Source of the DNA: Deltaproteobacteria bacterium
Lineage (GTDB): Bacteria > Myxococcota_A > Polyangia > Polyangiales > Ga0077539
Direction: 5' to 3'
DNA length: 64,000 nucleotides
NCBI GenBank assembly: GCA_030694465.1
Contig: JAUXYJ010000002.1
Coordinates: 1-64,000, forward strand
Positions 52,264 to 61,144 of this stretch are shown here, one piece after another (within the stretch, counting starts at the first letter, position 1; every line of letters begins with the position of its first letter). The notes under the pieces were generated by a model, which saw only the letters and a program-made list of their open reading frames with translations, was not told the origin of the DNA and did no database searches. The position numbers and the translations under genes were made by a program.

Positions 52264-54948
52264 ATGACCGCTCTTGATCACCTGCTCTCGCTCTCGCCCA
52301 ACGAAGCGGCGCGCGCCCTAGAGATCCTCGCCGCACAGCAACGATGGCGCGATGTCTCAGGAGAAACACCCGTAATTCGCGCGACCAAGGCCTGCGCGGC
52401 GAACATCCCGATCGGCATGGGGACCGCGGCGCTCATGGCGCTCGCCCACGAGCTCGAGAGCCGCGGAGCCTCGGGCGATGACCTCGTCCGCGACGCATCA
52501 ACCCGCGCAGTACGACTCCGTGAGCTCTTGCTCCAGGACGAACACGCCCTCGCCGCAGCCTTGGCCGAAGACACCCAGAGCGCCATCGCGGTGCTCGAGT
52601 CCATGCGCGACGGAGGCCCGCTCGCCGAGCGCCTCGAGACCATGTTTCCAGAGCTGGCCCTGCTCGCAGGCGCAGACGAGAGCCGCGTCTCGCTCGAGTA
52701 CGAGTCACGACAGGCCAAGCGCGCCCTCCTCGATCACCTCGCGCTACGCACATTGGGCCGCAAATTCGCAGGGCTCGAGCAGCGCGACATCGCTCGGTTT
52801 CAGCAGGGGCCGGGCCTGAGCATCGAGGGCTTCTCCGCGCTCACCGCCCGCGCCCAGCGCGCCCTCAACGCGGGCCTGGGGCCGCTTGTGCGCCTCGCCC
52901 TGATCTTTCGCGACGTCGCCAAGGTCTCGCTCGATCGCGCAGGACAATTGGCCCACAACGAGGCCGCCGCCGCCCTCTTGCTCTCTCGCGCCCGCGAGAG
53001 CACCTCGGGCATCGCGCGCGTCAGTCGCGAGCTCGTCCGGTCGCCCGCCGGCATCGCCGAAGTCGCCCTCTTTGTCTCTGCCCATGGGCTCGTCGGCCAG
53101 CACCTCCGCGGAGAGAGCCCGCTGAGCGCCCTCGCACGATTTGCCGTGGGTTCTCGCAGGCTCGCGCGCATCCTTGAGCTCGGCCGTGACGACGGCGCGA
53201 GGCTGGTCCTCGACGCCTTCGCGACCCTCAACGCCTGTGACGTCGCGAGCGTGCGCGAGGGGCTCTTGACCGACTCGCTCATGCACGCGTTTGCTCGCGT
53301 CGAAGACGTGCTCTGTGAGCTCGTCGCCTCGCGAGACCCAGGGCTCGATCGCCCCGAGGTCATGGCCGAGGCGCTCTCGGTCGCCGAGCGCAAGATGCTC
53401 GGAGGGTGCACCGATCGCGACGCAATCCGTGAGCGATTTTTCAGGTTAAGACACCAACGCATCGCAGCGCATCCCGCGGCAAAGACCGAGCTCGACCAGG
53501 CCGTCGACCGGCTGAGTGATCGCGAAGTGACCGCGCTGCAGCAAGCCCTCCAGACCTGCCAGCTCTGGTACGCCGAGCTCGCGACCGGAGAGCTCGGCGC
53601 CGAAGCCACACTGCGCTTGGTCTCGCTCTGCATCGCGGCGGCCCAGCGCGCGGGAGTGCGCGACGGGCGGCGGATGTTTCACGTCGATCTGTGGCCTTTG
53701 GCTAGGTATTTTAGGGCACTTGAGGGCGGTCGCACCTACGCCCTGCGCTTGCTCGAGGCGGTGCTCGCGCCGCTCAGTGTGTCCGAAGCGCTGGCGCTCG
53801 ATGGCCCCCTTCCCGAAGACGCGCGCAGGCTCTTGGGAGAACAAAACGAGCACAGCAGCTTGGGCACGCTCGCGGTCGAAGCGCTGAGCGATCGCGCGGT
53901 GTCTCTCACGTGGCGCGCGTCCAAAGAAGCGGACGCGTTGATCACTCTGCTAGGGATTTACCACAGCAAGAGCTCGTCTGCGTTTCACCACACCCTCAAG
54001 GCTCTCTGTGATCTCTACGCCCTGCGCAAAGACGACTTTGACCGCGTCCACGCCGAGGCCAACTACCTCGACACCATGAACGCTGCCCGCAGCGACAAGG
54101 CCCGCTTGTGCGACTACGTCATCCCCGGGACCCTCGTCGAGGTAGGCCCCGGCGGCGGCGTCGTGCTGGATCTTCTCGCCGAGCGCCACCCGAGCTCAAC
54201 CGTCGTGGGCCTAGACGTCTCGCGCGCCGTGGTCGAGAGCCTCTCATCACGCAAGATCCACGAAAATCGCACGTGGTCCGTGATCGAAGGCGACGCGTTT
54301 GAGCTCAGCCAGCGCTTTGACCCAGGCTCGGTCAACACGGTGATTTTTTGCTCGATCCTTCACGAGATTTACTCGTACGTCCCCTGGGATTCTCACGACG
54401 GTCTTGGGCCACAGAAGTTCTCGCTCAACGCCGTGCGCGCGATCGTCGCGAGCGCGTTTCGCACGCTCGCCAAGGGCGGACGACTGGTGATCCGAGACGG
54501 CGTACAGCCCGACGAGGGCGACGCCGAGCACGTTCTAGAGTTTCTCACCCCCGAGGTCGAACAGACCTTCGCGCTGTACCAACGCGAGTTCGAAGGCCGC
54601 GCCATCAAGAGCACCCCCGACGGGCCCCAGCGCGTGCGACTGAGCGCCCGCGACGCGCACGCGTTTATCTTCACGGTCGTGTGGGGACCCGCGTCGTTTC
54701 CGTACGAAATCCGCGAGCAATACGGCGTCGAGAGCTACGCGAACTACGCTGAGATCCTCCGCGCGGCGTGCGAGAGCACGGCCACCGGCAAGGCCACCTT
54801 GGTCCCGCTCCCCGCCGAGATCCGCAGCTATCTTCAGCCGGGATACGTCCAACACTTGGCCCCCATGCTGCGACTGTACGAATCTGACGGCACCACTCGC
54901 GCGAGGCTCTTTGACTCCAACGCGCTCTGGGTGATCGAGAAAGCCTAA
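52264..54948 (+). CDS. Large protein with C-terminal SAM-dependent methyltransferase domain
   Basis: 894 residues from MTALDHLLSLSPNEAARALE. The first 560 residues are helical and match nothing I know (YESRQAKRALLDHLALRTLGRKFAGL; SVAERKMLGG). The C-terminal third has GTLVEVGPGGGVVLDLLAERHPSSTVVGLDVSRAVVESL (motif I and the acidic residue after strand 2), VIEGDAFEL and NTVIFCSILHEIYSY, a standard class I methyltransferase. The last four bases overlap the stop of the convergent TPR gene. The fusion suggests a substrate-binding helical domain. Confidence 0.75.
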   Translation: MTALDHLLSLSPNEAARALEILAAQQRWRDVSGETPVIRATKACAANIPIGMGTAALMALAHELESRGASGDDLVRDASTRAVRLRELLLQDEHALAAALAEDTQSAIAVLESMRDGGPLAERLETMFPELALLAGADESRVSLEYESRQAKRALLDHLALRTLGRKFAGLEQRDIARFQQGPGLSIEGFSALTARAQRALNAGLGPLVRLALIFRDVAKVSLDRAGQLAHNEAAAALLLSRARESTSGIARVSRELVRSPAGIAEVALFVSAHGLVGQHLRGESPLSALARFAVGSRRLARILELGRDDGARLVLDAFATLNACDVASVREGLLTDSLMHAFARVEDVLCELVASRDPGLDRPEVMAEALSVAERKMLGGCTDRDAIRERFFRLRHQRIAAHPAAKTELDQAVDRLSDREVTALQQALQTCQLWYAELATGELGAEATLRLVSLCIAAAQRAGVRDGRRMFHVDLWPLARYFRALEGGRTYALRLLEAVLAPLSVSEALALDGPLPEDARRLLGEQNEHSSLGTLAVEALSDRAVSLTWRASKEADALITLLGIYHSKSSSAFHHTLKALCDLYALRKDDFDRVHAEANYLDTMNAARSDKARLCDYVIPGTLVEVGPGGGVVLDLLAERHPSSTVVGLDVSRAVVESLSSRKIHENRTWSVIEGDAFELSQRFDPGSVNTVIFCSILHEIYSYVPWDSHDGLGPQKFSLNAVRAIVASAFRTLAKGGRLVIRDGVQPDEGDAEHVLEFLTPEVEQTFALYQREFEGRAIKSTPDGPQRVRLSARDAHAFIFTVVWGPASFPYEIREQYGVESYANYAEILRAACESTATGKATLVPLPAEIRSYLQPGYVQHLAPMLRLYESDGTTRARLFDSNALWVIEKA

Positions 54949-55754
54949 CGCGCGCGAATCTCGGCGATCCGCCGACGGATCATGTCTTCTTCGGCAGTAC
55001 CGCGACGCGCCTCGGCAAATTGCTCGAGATACTCAATCGCGCGCGGGTAATTGCGCATGCGCTCGTAGGTCATCCCGAGGTTAAAATAGAGCTCCGGCGT
55101 CTGCAAAAACCTCGCGGCCTCTTCAAACGCTTGCAGCGCCTGCGGAAGCTGCCCTCGCTGGTAAAATCTCACCCCGCGCCCAAACCACGTCACGCCCTCT
55201 TGGTTGAGCTGATCGCCCGTCGCCGGGGGCTGTGAGATCCCCGCCGAGCGCCGCTGTTCGTACTCACGAAGCGCTGCGATTCTCCTGGCAATGTCCGCTT
55301 CCATCTCGGGCCCTGGGTGCGTCGCGACCACACGCTCGAAGAAGCTAATCGCGTCGGTCACTTCGCCGATGCGCTCGTACACGCGCGCGAGGTTAAACGC
55401 CATCGCCACCGACGAGTGATCGATCTCGTACGCCGCACGAAACCTCGCGGCCGCGGTGGTAAAATCGTTCTGCCCGTACGCCGTGGTGCCCTCCGAGAAC
55501 AACCGCCGAACCTCGGCGCTGTCCGCCTGCGAGAGCTCACGAAATCCCTGCGTATTTGCAGTAGATCCTACGGCATCCGAGAGAACATCGGCGCTCGCAG
55601 TCGTGCCACTATCACCGTCGGTTGACGGAGCTGAGGTCCCGCCCGAGGCGCCTCCTCCAGCCCCCTGCCCCTGCGACCCGGCGCTGCGGCAGTGCGCCAT
55701 CGCGAGCGCACCGAAGACCACAGCCACGCGGACCCATGGCGCTGCGCCGCTCAC
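54945..55754 (-). CDS. TPR-repeat lipoprotein
   Basis: 269 residues. MSGAAPWVRVAVVFGALAMAHC is a lipoprotein signal; a Gly/Ser/Thr/Asp linker follows. TPR units: LFSEGTTAYGQNDFTTAAARFRAAYEID, MAFNLARVYERIGEVTDAISFFERVVATHP, FYQRGQLPQALQAFEEAARF and LYFNLGMTYERMRNYPRAIEYLEQFAEA. TPRs mediate protein contacts. The start overlaps the stop of the 86-aa gene (ATGA), indicating coupling. Confidence 0.85.
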   Translation of the reverse strand: MSGAAPWVRVAVVFGALAMAHCRSAGSQGQGAGGGASGGTSAPSTDGDSGTTASADVLSDAVGSTANTQGFRELSQADSAEVRRLFSEGTTAYGQNDFTTAAARFRAAYEIDHSSVAMAFNLARVYERIGEVTDAISFFERVVATHPGPEMEADIARRIAALREYEQRRSAGISQPPATGDQLNQEGVTWFGRGVRFYQRGQLPQALQAFEEAARFLQTPELYFNLGMTYERMRNYPRAIEYLEQFAEARRGTAEEDMIRRRIAEIRAR

Positions 55755-56011
55755 GAGCGGACCTCGTCGGTGCGGCCCTGCGCTGCGGCAATGCGTGCAC
55801 GCCGCGCGGCCATCAGCTGCTCGGTCGTGGGCTCATTGAATGCGCGCGCTCGCAGGTCCGTCCATCGCTGCTCGACCCGGTCTAGCGCGCCCTGCACCTG
55901 CATCACGCCAATGGCGATACGCTGTACACGCGGATCCATTAAAACTCTGGTTACACTGGGCGTTTGCAACGACCAGAGAAATGCCTCACGCAGACGTTCT
56001 CGTGCTGTCAT
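55751..56011 (-). CDS. Small hypothetical protein upstream of the TPR lipoprotein
   Basis: 86 residues, MTARERLREAFLWSLQTPSV... with QRIAIGVMQVQGALDRVEQRWTDLRARAFNEPTTEQLMAARRAR. Helical, no signal peptide. The tight coupling with the TPR gene supports it. It resembles small myxobacterial polyketide-like or phasin-type helical proteins only in general style. Confidence 0.6.
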   Translation of the reverse strand: MTARERLREAFLWSLQTPSVTRVLMDPRVQRIAIGVMQVQGALDRVEQRWTDLRARAFNEPTTEQLMAARRARIAAAQGRTDEVRS

Positions 56012-56077
56012 GACTTCGTGCTTGTGGTCCTACCACGCCGCGCACGCGACACACAGCTTTCGCTCTCCCTACCGACC

Positions 56078-57580
56078 ATGAACACCTACACACTCCGCGC
56101 AGCTCTCTCGCTCTCCACCCTGCTCGCCTCGGCGATCGCTCAAGCGCAGCTCCCGCCGCCGCGCTCGGACGCAGGCGCGACCGTCGACGCACACAGCGCG
56201 ACCGCGACCGTTGCCCCCGTGGGCGCGCGGACCAGCTTGCCTCCGTCGCAAGTGCGCGAGCAAATCGTGGGGTTCAACCCGAGCACCCATGAGCTCACGT
56301 ACGTCGAGCGAATGCCCACGCTTTTGGCTGGTTTTGCGCACATCAACCTCGTCACCATCGCGCCCAACGTCGCGCCCACGCGCGTGCGATTGACCACCGA
56401 GGTGGACCTCTCACGCGTGCGCACCCAGCTCGAGTCCCAACGCCAAACCAGCGTCTTCGTCGAGGTCGAAAACCGCGTGCGCGCTTCGATCACAGCGGCC
56501 GCAGCGCAGCTCACCGTGGGCACCATCCTGCCAGCGATTGACTCCTCCGCGCGCAACGTCACTGAGTGCCTCCGCGCGCCCTTCGTGATGCGGTCGTTTC
56601 ACATCGGTGAGATCGGCGACGTCGAGGTGCAAGTGAGCGACGACGCGCGCAATACCGCCGTGCGTTTTCGCAGACCGAATGGCCGCATGAGCGAAGAGCT
56701 CACCGTGCCCGCGGTGCGCATGCAAGACCCTCGCACGAGCGCCCTGTCGCTCGCTCCCTACACCCGCGTCTCAGACGCGCGCGAGCTGCCCGGGACACGC
56801 GCCATCGCGCTGCTCTTGCGCTCGGACGCGTGCACCCCCGAGAGCGTCGAACCCGCTGTCACCGCCGTGCTCATCGAGCCCCCTTCGGACGAGCCGCTCA
56901 CCGCACTGGAGCACACCGCGATCACCGAATCGGTGATCATTCGCTTGCTCTCACGGCGCGCACGACGCCGCACGATCGACGAGATCTCGGGCTGGTATGA
57001 CGGCCGCACGCGCGTCGTGTTTGACAACGCATGGAGGCTCCCGGGCAGCGCAGACCTGGTGCTCGTGCAGTGGTCAAGACACACCCAAGACTTCTCGCCC
57101 TTGCTCGCCGCCGATGGCCACGGCCCCGCGCACTTTGCGCTCGTGCGCATGGGCGGCCGCCGACCCGAGCTCGCGTTTATGTACATGCCCACCAACCAGT
57201 CGCTCTATGAGGGCACCTCGCAAGAGGCCTTCGCGATGGACATGGACGGCGACGCGCGGCCCGAGATTGTCATCCGCAGTCGCACCACCGATGGCAGCGA
57301 ATACGCAACGATTCTGCGCTGGACCGACGTCGACATCGCCGTCGCGTGGACCGGCGAGATCAACATCGACGGTCGCCGCGGAGGCGTAAGCCGCTGCTGC
57401 ACCAGCAACATGGCGCGTAGGTGCAATCTCGGACGCGACGAGCGCACATTGGTGCTTCGCTGCCGTGACGAGACCTACGCGGGCCTCGGCCCCAACGCCG
57501 CCATCCAGCGCAGCCTTGTGCACATCGAGCGCATCCGGTTTAACGGCGGCAGCACCTCGGTCGAAGTGCGCGAGCGATAG
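56078..57580 (+). CDS. Secreted hypothetical protein with an FG-GAP-like stretch
   Basis: 500 residues. Signal peptide MNTYTLRAALSLSTLLASAIAQAQ; cut likely after AQA. The middle has helices and strands of unknown fold (EVDLSRVRTQLESQRQTSVFVEVENRVR). The stretch AMDMDGDARPEIVIRSRTTDG near 387-407 is an FG-GAP/VCBS calcium-loop pattern, followed by a C-terminal part with CCTSNMARRCNLGRD. Likely periplasmic or surface. A weak terminator hairpin follows. Confidence 0.65.
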   Translation: MNTYTLRAALSLSTLLASAIAQAQLPPPRSDAGATVDAHSATATVAPVGARTSLPPSQVREQIVGFNPSTHELTYVERMPTLLAGFAHINLVTIAPNVAPTRVRLTTEVDLSRVRTQLESQRQTSVFVEVENRVRASITAAAAQLTVGTILPAIDSSARNVTECLRAPFVMRSFHIGEIGDVEVQVSDDARNTAVRFRRPNGRMSEELTVPAVRMQDPRTSALSLAPYTRVSDARELPGTRAIALLLRSDACTPESVEPAVTAVLIEPPSDEPLTALEHTAITESVIIRLLSRRARRRTIDEISGWYDGRTRVVFDNAWRLPGSADLVLVQWSRHTQDFSPLLAADGHGPAHFALVRMGGRRPELAFMYMPTNQSLYEGTSQEAFAMDMDGDARPEIVIRSRTTDGSEYATILRWTDVDIAVAWTGEINIDGRRGGVSRCCTSNMARRCNLGRDERTLVLRCRDETYAGLGPNAAIQRSLVHIERIRFNGGSTSVEVRER

Positions 57581-57597
57581 AGAATTCGCTGTTTTTT
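57573..57597 (+). terminator. Weak intrinsic terminator of the 500-aa gene
   Basis: AGCGA (57573) pairs with TCGCT (57586) around eight bases, followed by GTTTTTT. The stem is only five pairs and includes the stop codon. Confidence 0.4.
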
Positions 57598-57620
57598 CTC
57601 AGGCAATTCTCACGCGCACA
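57589..57620. repeat. 32-bp direct repeat, left copy
   Basis: Identical to 58084-58115. It covers the last codons of the 143-aa lipoprotein gene ending at 57610 plus its 3' flank, marking a tandem duplication. Confidence 0.85.
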
Positions 57621-58041
57621 GACACTGAATCAACCCGTTGATTCGGATCCCTGACCCGGTTGGGCACGCTGGGCACGTGGTCCCATTGCACTCGGATTCG
57701 GGTGGGGGCGTGACGCACGAGGGCGGAGCGGGCGTGCAGGACATCACGCAGCCCACCATGCCGTCGCGACAGGTCGTCATGGTGGATCCCATCGGACACA
57801 CTCCGGCGTCGTCGGGCGGAAGGCACTGCGGTGCGGGCCCGCCACAGCACGGGACCACACAGATTTGGCTCGCCAGACACACCTGGGTCCCACAAAACTC
57901 GCTCCGCACAACGTCTCGCGCGGTCGCGTCAGAAGCGTCAGCCACCATCGCCCCGTCCGTCCCCGCATCCGATGTACTCGCTGGACCGCAACCGACCGAG
58001 ACAAGCGACAACCATACCCAAGCAAAGCGTCCAAACTTCAT
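57610..58041 (-). CDS. Cys-rich lipoprotein, paralogue 1
   Basis: 143 residues. MKFGRFAWVWLSLVSVGC is a lipoprotein signal. A short Asp/Ala/Thr linker leads to a domain with about 16 Cys (CGTQVCLASQICVVPCCGG, CPACPTGSG...LCA) and no other motif. Same Cys pattern and end (CxCA) as the upstream neighbour. Unknown function. Confidence 0.8.
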   Translation of the reverse strand: MKFGRFAWVWLSLVSVGCGPASTSDAGTDGAMVADASDATARDVVRSEFCGTQVCLASQICVVPCCGGPAPQCLPPDDAGVCPMGSTMTTCRDGMVGCVMSCTPAPPSCVTPPPESECNGTTCPACPTGSGIRINGLIQCLCA

Positions 58042-58083
58042 GCGAGAGAGCTTAGCGTGTGAGGAGTAAGCCGGACAAAATTA

Positions 58084-58115
58084 CTGTTTTTTCTCAGGCA
58101 ATTCTCACGCGCACA
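58084..58115. repeat. 32-bp direct repeat, right copy
   Basis: Right copy of the repeat at 57589, at the 3' end of paralogue 2. The T-run has no hairpin before it here. Confidence 0.85.
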
Positions 58116-58536
58116 TGCAGCGCACGGTCGCGCCCATGCGCACACCCGACCGTGACGGACACACCGGACACGTGTTGCCCATGCAGGCCCCCTCGGCGGG
58201 GCTCGGTGCACAAAACGCTGCGGGGGGAGTGCACTGGATCGCGCATCCCATCGAGGGCATCCCATCGCGGGTGCATAGCCCCAGGACAGAGCCTGCGGGA
58301 CATGGGCCATTGACCGGATCCCTCACACACGGGGGCTGCGCGCCACCGCAGCAGGGCTGCACGCACACTTGGCCCCCTGTGCAGCTCTCGGTCCCGCACG
58401 GCACCGTGGCGACGTCTGTACGGGTGTCTTGCGCTGCGTCTTGAGGCACCGTGTCCGATGTCACCGGCGTCACCATCGCCGCACACCCAGCGAGCCCCAC
58501 AGCCAAGAGCAACCAGCCCATTCGCAAGCAATTCAT
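58105..58536 (-). CDS. Cys-rich lipoprotein, paralogue 2
   Basis: 143 residues from MNCLRMGWLLLAVGLAGC (lipobox LAGC). Mature part CGTESCTGGQVCVQPCCGG ... CPVCPSRSG...RCMCA matches paralogue 1 Cys for Cys. An ATG four codons upstream is possible. The two genes are a tandem duplication. Confidence 0.8.
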   Translation of the reverse strand: MNCLRMGWLLLAVGLAGCAAMVTPVTSDTVPQDAAQDTRTDVATVPCGTESCTGGQVCVQPCCGGAQPPCVRDPVNGPCPAGSVLGLCTRDGMPSMGCAIQCTPPAAFCAPSPAEGACMGNTCPVCPSRSGVRMGATVRCMCA

Positions 58537-58575
58537 GGCGAGAATCATCGCGCAGCGACACGCGATAGCAACCCG

Positions 58576-59745
58576 TTAAGTGCGGACGCTCGCTTCGATC
58601 CTCGCGCGGGCCTCGCGCACACGGCGCATGGCGTCCTCGGGGTTGTCTCCGGTCGAGATCAAGTGCCCCATTTTGCGGCCTGGGCGCGCGATGGTCTTGC
58701 CGTAGAGATAGAGATTGACACCCGGGACCTCGAGGGCGGCTTCGATGCGCGGAGGGTTGGGACCACACCACAGATCGCCCAGCAAATTCGCAATCGCAGC
58801 GGGTCTCACAGGGTCCACCACGCCCAGCGGGAGATCACACACCGCGCGCACCAGCTGCGCAAACTGCGACGTCGGCGAGGCTAACTCGGTCGCGTGAAAC
58901 GTGTTGTGAGGCCTCGGCGAGAGCTCGTTGACCTTGAGCGAGCCGTCGCGCAACAAAAAGAGTTCGACGGCCAAAATGCCCTCTAACCCTAGCGAAACAG
59001 CGAGGTCTGCGCCGATCTCGTGTGCGCGCTGCGCGACGATCGGGTCGACCGGCGCGGGAGTCACGCTCACGTCGAGCACCTGGTTGATGTGTTCGTTGAG
59101 GGCCGCGGCAAACACCTTGACCTCGCCGCTGGGTGAGCGCGCGACGAGCACGCTGAGCTCGGCCTCGAGGTCCAGCGCACGCTCGATGACGCAGGGGACT
59201 TCGCCAAGAGATTTCCAGGCTTCGCGAGCACCCGAGGCGTCCGCGGTGCGCAGGCGCGCTTGCCCGCGGCCGTCGTAGCCGCCCTCGCTCACTTTGACAA
59301 ACGCGCCCACACCCAGCGCCGGCGCGACCCGCACCAGCTCGTCCTCGCTGCTCGCCTCGCGCCACTCGCCCACCGGAAACCCGTGCCCCGTGAGCCACGC
59401 TTTTTGCCTCGCCCGGTGCTGCACAATCCGCATGAGCTCGACCCCCGGGCGCACCGGCGCGTGCTGCGCCGCCGCCTCGAGACTCGCCTGCGAAATCTGC
59501 TCGATTTCGAGCGTGACCACCGCACACCTCCGCGCCAAATAAGCCGCCGCGTCGGGCTCGTCAAAGCGCGCGTCGAGAAAGCGATCGACCACAGGCCGCA
59601 CAGGACACTGTGGGTCCGGATCGAGCGCATGCACCTGGTAGCCCAGCGCGCGCGCAGCGATCGCGGTCATGCGGCCGAGCTGGCCACCGCCCAAGATCCC
59701 GATGGTCTGCCCAGGGATAATTCGCGAGGATTTTTTCTGGGTCAT
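58576..59745 (-). CDS. purK: N5-carboxyaminoimidazole ribonucleotide synthase
   Basis: 389 residues from [29 protein letters not shown]-grasp enzyme of purine synthesis: converts AIR, bicarbonate and ATP to N5-[31 protein letters not shown] is the N-terminal Rossmann start, then [14 protein letters not shown] (ATP binding) and [33 protein letters not shown], the metal and catalytic block of PurK. It starts four bases inside purE. Confidence 0.96.
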   Translation of the reverse strand: MTQKKSSRIIPGQTIGILGGGQLGRMTAIAARALGYQVHALDPDPQCPVRPVVDRFLDARFDEPDAAAYLARRCAVVTLEIEQISQASLEAAAQHAPVRPGVELMRIVQHRARQKAWLTGHGFPVGEWREASSEDELVRVAPALGVGAFVKVSEGGYDGRGQARLRTADASGAREAWKSLGEVPCVIERALDLEAELSVLVARSPSGEVKVFAAALNEHINQVLDVSVTPAPVDPIVAQRAHEIGADLAVSLGLEGILAVELFLLRDGSLKVNELSPRPHNTFHATELASPTSQFAQLVRAVCDLPLGVVDPVRPAAIANLLGDLWCGPNPPRIEAALEVPGVNLYLYGKTIARPGRKMGHLISTGDNPEDAMRRVREARARIEASVRT

Positions 59746-60230
59746 GGCAGCCTCGAGGCCAACGCTTCGTCCGTCCGTGCAGCCCGCCACGCGCGCACAC
59801 GCTCGCGCACCGCGGGGTCGGCACAGCCCACCATTTGCGCCGCCAACACCGCCGCGTTGATCGCGCCAGGCTTGCCAATCGCGAGGGTCCCCACGGGCAC
59901 GCCCGCGGGCATCTGCGCGATCGACAAGAGCGCATCGGTGCCCGCCAACAGCGTCGCCGGGATAGGCACGCCCAGCACCGGAACGAGCGTCTTGGCCGCG
60001 ACCATCCCAGGCAAATGCGCCGCCCCCCCGGCGCCCGCGATGATCACCGACAGCCCGCGCGCTTCGGCGCCCTCGGCGTAGGCAAACATCGCATCGGGCG
60101 TGCGGTGCGCAGAGACCACCGAGGCCTCGTAGCGCACGCCGAGCGCGTCGAGCGTCGCGCAGGTGTGCTGCATCCACTCCCAGTCACTCTTGCTTCCCAT
60201 GATCACCCCGACCTGTGGCGCATCGCTCAT
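59742..60230 (-). CDS. purE: N5-carboxyaminoimidazole ribonucleotide mutase
   Basis: 162 residues from [20 protein letters not shown]. Class I PurE, which moves the carboxyl of N5-CAIR to make [31 protein letters not shown] and [23 protein letters not shown] are all present. Coupled to purK by a 4-base overlap (order purE-purK). Confidence 0.97.
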   Translation of the reverse strand: MSDAPQVGVIMGSKSDWEWMQHTCATLDALGVRYEASVVSAHRTPDAMFAYAEGAEARGLSVIIAGAGGAAHLPGMVAAKTLVPVLGVPIPATLLAGTDALLSIAQMPAGVPVGTLAIGKPGAINAAVLAAQMVGCADPAVRERVRAWRAARTDEALASRLP

Positions 60231-60309
60231 CGTGTGCACTCTCTTTCGCGGGCACAGCGTGTACCCCCAAAGCACCCCGCGCGTCACCTTGTTGACAAAC
60301 GCATTGCAC

Positions 60310-60325
60310 CCGGCGACGTCGCCGG
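60310..60325. repeat. Palindrome CCGGCGACGTCGCCGG, copy 11
   Basis: Perfect copy in the divergent gap between purE and the AlkD-like gene. Confidence 0.85.
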
Positions 60326-60386
60326 GTCACCAGAGAGTCCTCACTTGACGTGCGCCCGCGTGTGCGAAAACCTAGGCCTCCTCTCG

Positions 60387-61121
60387 ATGACCACCGTCTC
60401 AGACGCCCTGCGCAACGGCGAGCGCGAAGCCGCGACCCTCACCGAGTGCCTCGCGGTAGATACCCTGCATTTGCTCAAGCGAACCTTCGCAGACCTCGCC
60501 CTTACGCCCGAGCAAATCGCTGCCCTGTCTGCCAAGTCCATCACCGCGCGCATGGCCTCGGCCGGCGCGACGCTCTATGCACACCGTGGCCTCGACGCGA
60601 TGCCCACGCTCTTGGCTCACCCCTCGGACACCGTGCGCAGCTGGGCCCCGTACGTCCTCGCCTGTGCGCCTGAGCTCTCGCTCGAAGACCGCATCGCCCG
60701 CGTCCGAGTGAGCGCAGACGACCCACACTTTGGCGTGCGCGAGTGGGCCTGGATGGCCCTGCGCCCCCACCTGGCCCAAGACCTCACGCGCGCCATCGCA
60801 ACGCTCACTCCGTGGACCCGCGATCCCTCGCCCAATATCCGCCGCTTTGTCACCGAGGCGACCCGCCCCCGAGGGGTCTGGTGCAAAAAAATCGACGCGC
60901 TCGTCCGCGAACCCCAGCTCGCTCTCCCGCTGCTCGATCCGCTCTGCAGTGACCCCGAACGCTACGTGCAAAACTCGGTCGCCAACTGGCTCAACGACGC
61001 CTCGAAGAGCCAGCCCGCGTGGGTACAATCCCTGTGCAAACGCTGGCGAAGCGAGAACAAGTCCAAGTCCACCGAGTACATCTGCAAGCGCGCCCTCCGC
61101 ACGCTCACCCCTCGCGCATAG
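60387..61121 (+). CDS. AlkD-like DNA alkylation repair protein (HEAT-like)
   Basis: 244 residues from MTTVSDALRNGEREAATLTE. Helical HEAT-like repeats; the C-terminal half SPNIRRFVTEATRPRGVW ... EPQLALPLLDPLCSDPERYVQNSVANWLNDASKSQPAWV is characteristic of the AlkD/AlkC superfamily (glycosylases for alkylated bases). The catalytic Asp/Trp of AlkD cannot be mapped with certainty. Divergent from purEK. Confidence 0.75.
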   Translation: MTTVSDALRNGEREAATLTECLAVDTLHLLKRTFADLALTPEQIAALSAKSITARMASAGATLYAHRGLDAMPTLLAHPSDTVRSWAPYVLACAPELSLEDRIARVRVSADDPHFGVREWAWMALRPHLAQDLTRAIATLTPWTRDPSPNIRRFVTEATRPRGVWCKKIDALVREPQLALPLLDPLCSDPERYVQNSVANWLNDASKSQPAWVQSLCKRWRSENKSKSTEYICKRALRTLTPRA

Positions 61122-61126
61122 CCCAC

Positions 61127-61142
61127 CCGGCGACGTCGCCGG
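61127..61142. repeat. Palindrome CCGGCGACGTCGCCGG, copy 12
   Basis: Perfect copy in the 23-base gap between the convergent stops of the AlkD-like gene and lipA, filling most of it. Confidence 0.85.
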
Positions 61143-61144
61143 AT

